Source: Methylocystaceae bacterium (GTDB taxonomy: Bacteria > Pseudomonadota > Alphaproteobacteria > Rhizobiales > Beijerinckiaceae). Taken from it: a DNA stretch of 9,928 nucleotides. The translations under genes and the position numbers were made by a program. The stretch spans positions 1-9,928 of the forward strand of contig PLZT01000219.1 of assembly GCA_003152255.1 (NCBI GenBank), written 5' to 3'. The notes under the pieces were generated by a model, which ran no database searches, had not been told where the DNA came from, and saw only the letters and a list, made by a program, of their open reading frames with translations. Positions 8,001-9,928 of this stretch are shown one piece after another (the first letter of the stretch is position 1; each line of letters opens with the position of its first letter).

Positions 8001-8134
8001 ACGACCGCGTTTTGGGTTCGCGGATATTGCAAAACCGGCAATGCGCCGAGCGCGCGCAGGCCGAGCACCAGGATCATGAGACTGATGACGCTCGCGAGCA
8101 CCGGGCGGCGGATGAAGATATCGGTGAAATTCAT
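5045..8134 (-). CDS. RND (HAE1 family) multidrug efflux pump, inner-membrane subunit
   Basis: This 1029-residue protein is the usual length for AcrB/MexB-type pumps. It opens with the family signature DIFIRRPVLASVISLMI (5-21, first transmembrane helix). Two large periplasmic regions follow, about 35-325 and 550-850. Two membrane blocks follow these, about 330-530 and 850-1005. The proton-relay residues are present: D400 and D401 in GLVVDDAIIVVENV, K918 in GLISKHGILIVEF, and T955 in RLRPILMTTA, equivalent to AcrB D407, D408, K940 and T978. It should therefore be an active proton antiporter, trimeric in the inner membrane. It pairs with the adaptor gene 12 bases upstream, in one operon. The substrate cannot be read from sequence; drugs, solvents or metabolites are all possible. 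The start at 8134 follows the adaptor stop with a modest AGGCG site. Confidence 0.96.
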   Translation of the reverse strand: MNFTDIFIRRPVLASVISLMILVLGLRALGALPVLQYPRTQNAVVTVTTIFYGADPDVVAGFITTPLENAIAQANGIDYMSSTSQSGVSTITVYLRLNYEADKALTEINTKISSVLNQLPNGTLQPQLTVKVGQTIDAMYLAFDSTVLSRNKITDYLARVVQPKLQAVQGVQTVEILGAQNFALRAWFDPMKLAAYGLTAADVFTALSQNDFISGLGATKGQMVQVNLTASTNLHTAEQFAELVLKQSGGAIVRLKDVANVVLGSDDYESQVGFDGKQAVYLGIQIAPAANLLDVIAGVRKIFPEIQAQLPQGLTGAIVYDATSFVNSSIREVVWSLFEALAIVTLVVFVFLGSIRSVLIPTVAIPLSLIGAFTMMLMFGFSINLLTLLALVLAIGLVVDDAIIVVENVNRHLAEGLTPTAAATQAARELGGPIIAMTIVLIAVYVPIGFQSGLTGALFTEFAFTLVGAVTISAVVALTLSPMMSSRLLIAHTPDRHGWQDRLSEFIDSAFDRLLRLYQRALHGSLDTLPVTTVFSLIVLSSIYFLYVEAGSELAPQEDQGIIITSSSPAPNATLEQKLIYSRQVYAAFAEHPEMAHVFQLDMPGQSIAGMVFKPWDERSKTTIELQPVIQQQVAAIAGARIAAFQMPPLPGSQGLPVQFVVTSTEPFDRLNIVAQEMLQEANRSGMFIFLDTDLKIDNPQSTVEIDRSKAAQLGLKMSDVGSALTAMLGGGYVNYFSLDQRSYKVIPQVQQRSRLNAQQLLDYYIASVNGVPVPLSTIAHISTKVVPESLNHFQQLNSATLQGVVMPGVAQADALNYLKGLAAKKLPLGYSVDYGGLSRQYVQESSGFVLTFGFALIVIYLSLAALFESFRDPLIILVSVPMSIAGAMIFISVGVGGATLNIYTQVGLVTLMGLISKHGILIVEFANDLRRRGLSKREAIEQAAAIRLRPILMTTAAMVLGVIPLIIASGAGAVSRFNMGLVIASGLSIGTLFTLFVLPAVYLLIATGGSRESTATDLDARIAQREVA

Positions 8135-8146
8135 GATTGGCGCCTG

Positions 8147-9280
8147 CTACCGGTCGACCGGCTGGGGATTGGGATCATTCAGCGGCTGCACCGCGTTGTT
8201 GACCACGATCGGCGTGTCGTTGCGCAATTTCATCTGGCCCGCCGTGACGACGGTGTCGCCTTCCTTCACGCCGCTAAGGACCGAAACCTGGTCGCCTCTG
8301 GTCTCGCCCGTGGTCACGAAGGTCTGACGCGCGACGAGTCGCGGCTTTCCGGCGGCGTCCTTCCCCTTTTCTTCGACCAGAAACAGGATATTGCCGTATG
8401 AGTTATAGGCGATCGCCGTTTGCGGCAGCGTGACCAGCCGCTGGGCCGATCCGACGTCGATATCGACGGTGGCGAACATGCCGGGCAGCAGCCGACTGTC
8501 GGGATTTTTGAAGGTGGCGCGAATTTGGACATTGCGCGTGGCGACGTCCACCAATGAGTTTATGGCCGAGATCGCGCCATCGAAAGCATGGCCGGGATAG
8601 GCGTCGATCTTCGCGGCCACATGCTGGCCGACCTTTATCTGCGCCAGCGCCTGCTCGGGCAGGAAGAAGTCGACATAGATCGGGTCGAGCTGCTGCAATG
8701 TCACGACCGTGGTTCCGGCGGCGAGAAATTGCCCCAGGTCCACTTGGCGGATGCCCAGCCGCCCCGAGAAGGGCGCCTTGATCGATTTATAATCGACCAG
8801 AGCCTGCTGCTGGGCGACTTGCGCCTCGCCGTTTTTGAGGGTCCATTTATCGGAATCGACCGTCTGCTCGCTGATGGCCTTTGTCCTCACGAGCCTTTGG
8901 TCGCGCTCATAGGTGAGTCTGGCGAGTTCGGTTGTCGCCTTGAGCGCCTCCAGATGCGCGATGTCGTCTTGGGCGATCAGGTCGACCAGAGGGCTTCCCT
9001 GTTTGACATCGGCGCCCGATTCGAAGTGGATGGCCGAGACGATCCCCGATATCTGGGAGCTGAGGTTCGCGCCATTGACCGCGCGCGCGCTGCCGACGGC
9101 TTCGAGCCTCGGCTGCCACGCGGCCAACGCCACGACGGCGGTCGAGACGGTCTGCGGTGGATTGGATTGCGCGGCCATGATCCGCGAGATCATTCCCGCC
9201 TTGAAAGCCAGAAATCCAAAGACCGCGCCGAAAGTCAACGCAACCGAAACCAACATGATAACCATGCGCTTGAGCATCAT
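8147..9280 (-). CDS. RND efflux periplasmic adaptor (membrane fusion protein, HlyD/MexE-like)
   Basis: This protein, about 377 residues from the ATG at 9280, links an RND pump to an outer-membrane channel. It has an N-terminal signal or anchor helix (about 7-26). The first half of the lipoyl domain is at about 70-103 (LSSQISGIVSAIHFESGADVKQG begins near 73), with an alpha-helical hairpin at about 104-165. The second lipoyl half (IKAPFSGRLGIRQVDLGQFL) follows, then beta-barrel and membrane-proximal domains (LLPGMFATVDI, then VVTAGQMKLRNDTPI near the end). No lipobox cysteine is seen, so it is probably anchored by the helix. The frame extends upstream to an ATG at 9334, but that adds 18 arginine-rich residues and lacks a ribosome site. 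GGAG at 9286-9289 sits 5 and 8 bases before the ATG pair at 9280 and 9277, so I chose 9280. The pump gene follows 12 bases later. No TolC-type channel gene is in the window. Confidence 0.94.
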   Translation of the reverse strand: MMLKRMVIMLVSVALTFGAVFGFLAFKAGMISRIMAAQSNPPQTVSTAVVALAAWQPRLEAVGSARAVNGANLSSQISGIVSAIHFESGADVKQGSPLVDLIAQDDIAHLEALKATTELARLTYERDQRLVRTKAISEQTVDSDKWTLKNGEAQVAQQQALVDYKSIKAPFSGRLGIRQVDLGQFLAAGTTVVTLQQLDPIYVDFFLPEQALAQIKVGQHVAAKIDAYPGHAFDGAISAINSLVDVATRNVQIRATFKNPDSRLLPGMFATVDIDVGSAQRLVTLPQTAIAYNSYGNILFLVEEKGKDAAGKPRLVARQTFVTTGETRGDQVSVLSGVKEGDTVVTAGQMKLRNDTPIVVNNAVQPLNDPNPQPVDR

Positions 9281-9285
9281 GCTCG

Positions 9286-9289
9286 CTCC
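9286..9289 (-). promoter_or_regulatory. Ribosome binding site that sets the adaptor start
   Basis: GGAG on the minus strand lies 5 bases before ATG 9280 and 8 bases before ATG 9277. It argues against the longer frame starting at 9334, which would place this site inside the coding region. Confidence 0.6.
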
Positions 9290-9391
9290 GAAAGCTCTAC
9301 ATCCGCGGCGACGCCCGAGGTTCGCCGGCCGCATTCGCGCGGGCGGATGGTTGGGATATCGCCAAGATCAGGATGCCCATGACGCTTCGGA

Positions 9392-9402
9392 CGTATAATA
9401 CG
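9392..9402 (-). promoter_or_regulatory. Possible -10 element of the efflux operon within a small palindrome
   Basis: CGTAT-A-ATACG is a perfect 5-base inverted repeat. Read on the minus strand it gives TATTAT (9400-9395), a good -10 about 115 bases upstream of the adaptor start. Read on the plus strand it gives TATAAT. No convincing -35 lies at 16-18 bases on either strand, so this is tentative. Confidence 0.25.
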
Positions 9403-9480
9403 CATCTATCGGCGAACCCGCTGCGAAATACGAAACCTAAGCTGACGTTGCCAGGATCGTTCGTCCGTGACATCATTCAC

Positions 9481-9513
9481 CAAGATTGACAAGATGCTCT
9501 TGGACGAATCTTG
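9481..9513. promoter_or_regulatory. Nested CAAGA/TCTTG inverted repeats, candidate operator
   Basis: An outer pair CAAGATT (9481-9487)/AATCTTG (9507-9513) encloses an inner pair CAAGA (9490-9494)/TCTTG (9498-9502) with a 3-base centre. Four copies of the same half-site occur within 33 bases. TTGACA, a perfect -35, overlaps at 9486-9491 on the plus strand, but no good -10 follows at 17 bases (TCTTGA). The position between two divergent genes suits a regulator-binding site for the efflux operon, the IalB-like gene, or both. Confidence 0.4.
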
Positions 9514-9777
9514 AACGATTCCTCACCCCCAAGCGATTACCCGCGCGGCCATGGTCAAAATGTCGCGGGTTCTCCGGCGCCACACGCCGCGGCCTTGGCG
9601 AGACGCCGCCCGCCCGCGCGGGCCAAACTCGGCGCGCCCCGATGCTGGAAATTAGCGACGAGGGCGGTTGAACTCGCGGAAGAATTCGAACACGATTAGG
9701 ATGAGTCGGGGTCACGCGAATGCGACAACGCGGCCCCGCGCCTTTCGCCAGCAAACACGCCGACTGGAAAAGCTCAG

Positions 9778-9928
9778 ATGCAACTTTACGCCGCCCGTTC
9801 AGATGGTTTTCCAAGGCGCCTCGCCGCTGGCGTTTTTATCGCCGTTCTGACCGGTTCATTCACCGGCGCCGCATGGGGTCAGGCGCCCGTTAGGACAAAG
9901 TTTGACGCCTGGGAGCTTCGTTGCGAGA
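9778..9928 (+). CDS. Invasion-associated locus B (IalB) family-like secreted protein, 5' end only
   Basis: Fifty codons are present before the window ends. The N-terminus is a typical signal peptide: basic RSDGFPRR, then hydrophobic LAAGVFIAVLTGSF (15-28), with a likely cleavage near AWGQA (33-37). The mature start, TKFDAWELRCE (40-50), matches the opening of IalB-family proteins (F-x-x-W-x-x-R/E-C-E), which are periplasmic or secreted proteins of alphaproteobacteria. IalB was named for Bartonella erythrocyte invasion, but homologues are common in free-living species with no known role. The ATG at 9778 is the only start after an in-frame TAG at 9697. GGAAAAG at 9766-9772 is a modest ribosome site. 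The call rests on a short stretch. Confidence 0.65.
   Translation, partial: MQLYAARSDGFPRRLAAGVFIAVLTGSFTGAAWGQAPVRTKFDAWELRCE

Larger units (their letters stand above)
9281..9777. other. Non-coding region between the efflux operon and the IalB-like gene
   Basis: This stretch of about 500 bases lies between divergent genes and must carry both promoters. I find no credible gene: the minus frame at 9473-9814 is arginine/proline-rich, runs into the IalB-like start and resembles no family I know. Visible structures are a TATAAT palindrome (9392-9402), nested inverted repeats (9481-9513), a TTCGTCC/GGACGAA inverted pair (9460-9466 and 9502-9508) and a 12-base perfect palindrome GCCCGCGCGGGC (9612-9623). 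No regulator gene sits here, although RND operons often have one adjacent. Confidence 0.5.

Noticed and set aside
9281..9334. N-terminal extension of the adaptor to an ATG at 9334
   Set aside because: It adds an arginine-rich segment ahead of a normal signal/anchor helix, and the only good ribosome site (GGAG) falls inside it.
9668..9696. A housekeeping promoter for the IalB-like gene (TTGAAC, 17-base spacer, CACGAT)
   Set aside because: The -35 is fair but the -10 matches only three of six positions; it is too weak to list as a feature.
9473..9814. A 113-residue minus-strand frame next to the IalB-like start
   Set aside because: It is proline/arginine-rich, matches no family I recognise, and overlaps the signal-peptide region of the plus-strand gene.

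Overview
This window reads as an ordinary chromosomal stretch of a GC-rich (roughly 60% by eye) alphaproteobacterium, most likely of the Hyphomicrobiales (Rhizobiales). The pointers are the otsB/GH15 trehalose pair, an HAE1-type RND pump, a seven-bladed Vgb-like secreted propeller, and the start of an invasion-associated-locus-B (IalB)-like gene. I cannot name the genus from sequence alone. I see no RNA genes, insertion sequences, phage genes or CRISPR arrays.

Layout, left to right. (1) 1-2527, minus strand: a trehalose block. otsB (trehalose-6-phosphate phosphatase) is followed, through a 4-base ATGA overlap, by a family-15 glycoside hydrolase whose last few residues lie beyond the left edge. 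A trehalose-6-phosphate synthase (otsA) may follow outside the window. (2) 2528-2788: non-coding, with two hairpins, one of them REP-like. (3) 2789-3886, minus: a secreted seven-bladed beta-propeller of the virginiamycin-B-lyase type that lacks histidines in its last 200 residues. (4) 3887-4128: a divergent intergenic region with a candidate promoter for the propeller and an 8-base inverted repeat. (5) 4129-5025, plus: a stand-alone radical SAM enzyme with a CX4CX2C cluster motif. (6) 5045-9280, minus: a two-gene operon, periplasmic adaptor then RND inner-membrane pump, with no outer-membrane channel or regulator gene in view. It converges on the radical SAM gene with 19 bases between stops. 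(7) 9281-9777: non-coding, with a nested set of CAAGA/TCTTG inverted repeats that could be an operator, and a TATAAT-containing palindrome. (8) 9778-9928, plus: the 5' end of a secreted IalB-family-like protein.

The groups have separate jobs: trehalose metabolism (osmotic or desiccation stress), efflux of toxic compounds, and envelope or secreted proteins. I found no convincing new multi-gene system. The items most worth a second look are the propeller without catalytic histidines, the orphan radical SAM protein, the coupled otsB-GH15 pair, and the nested inverted repeats upstream of the efflux operon.
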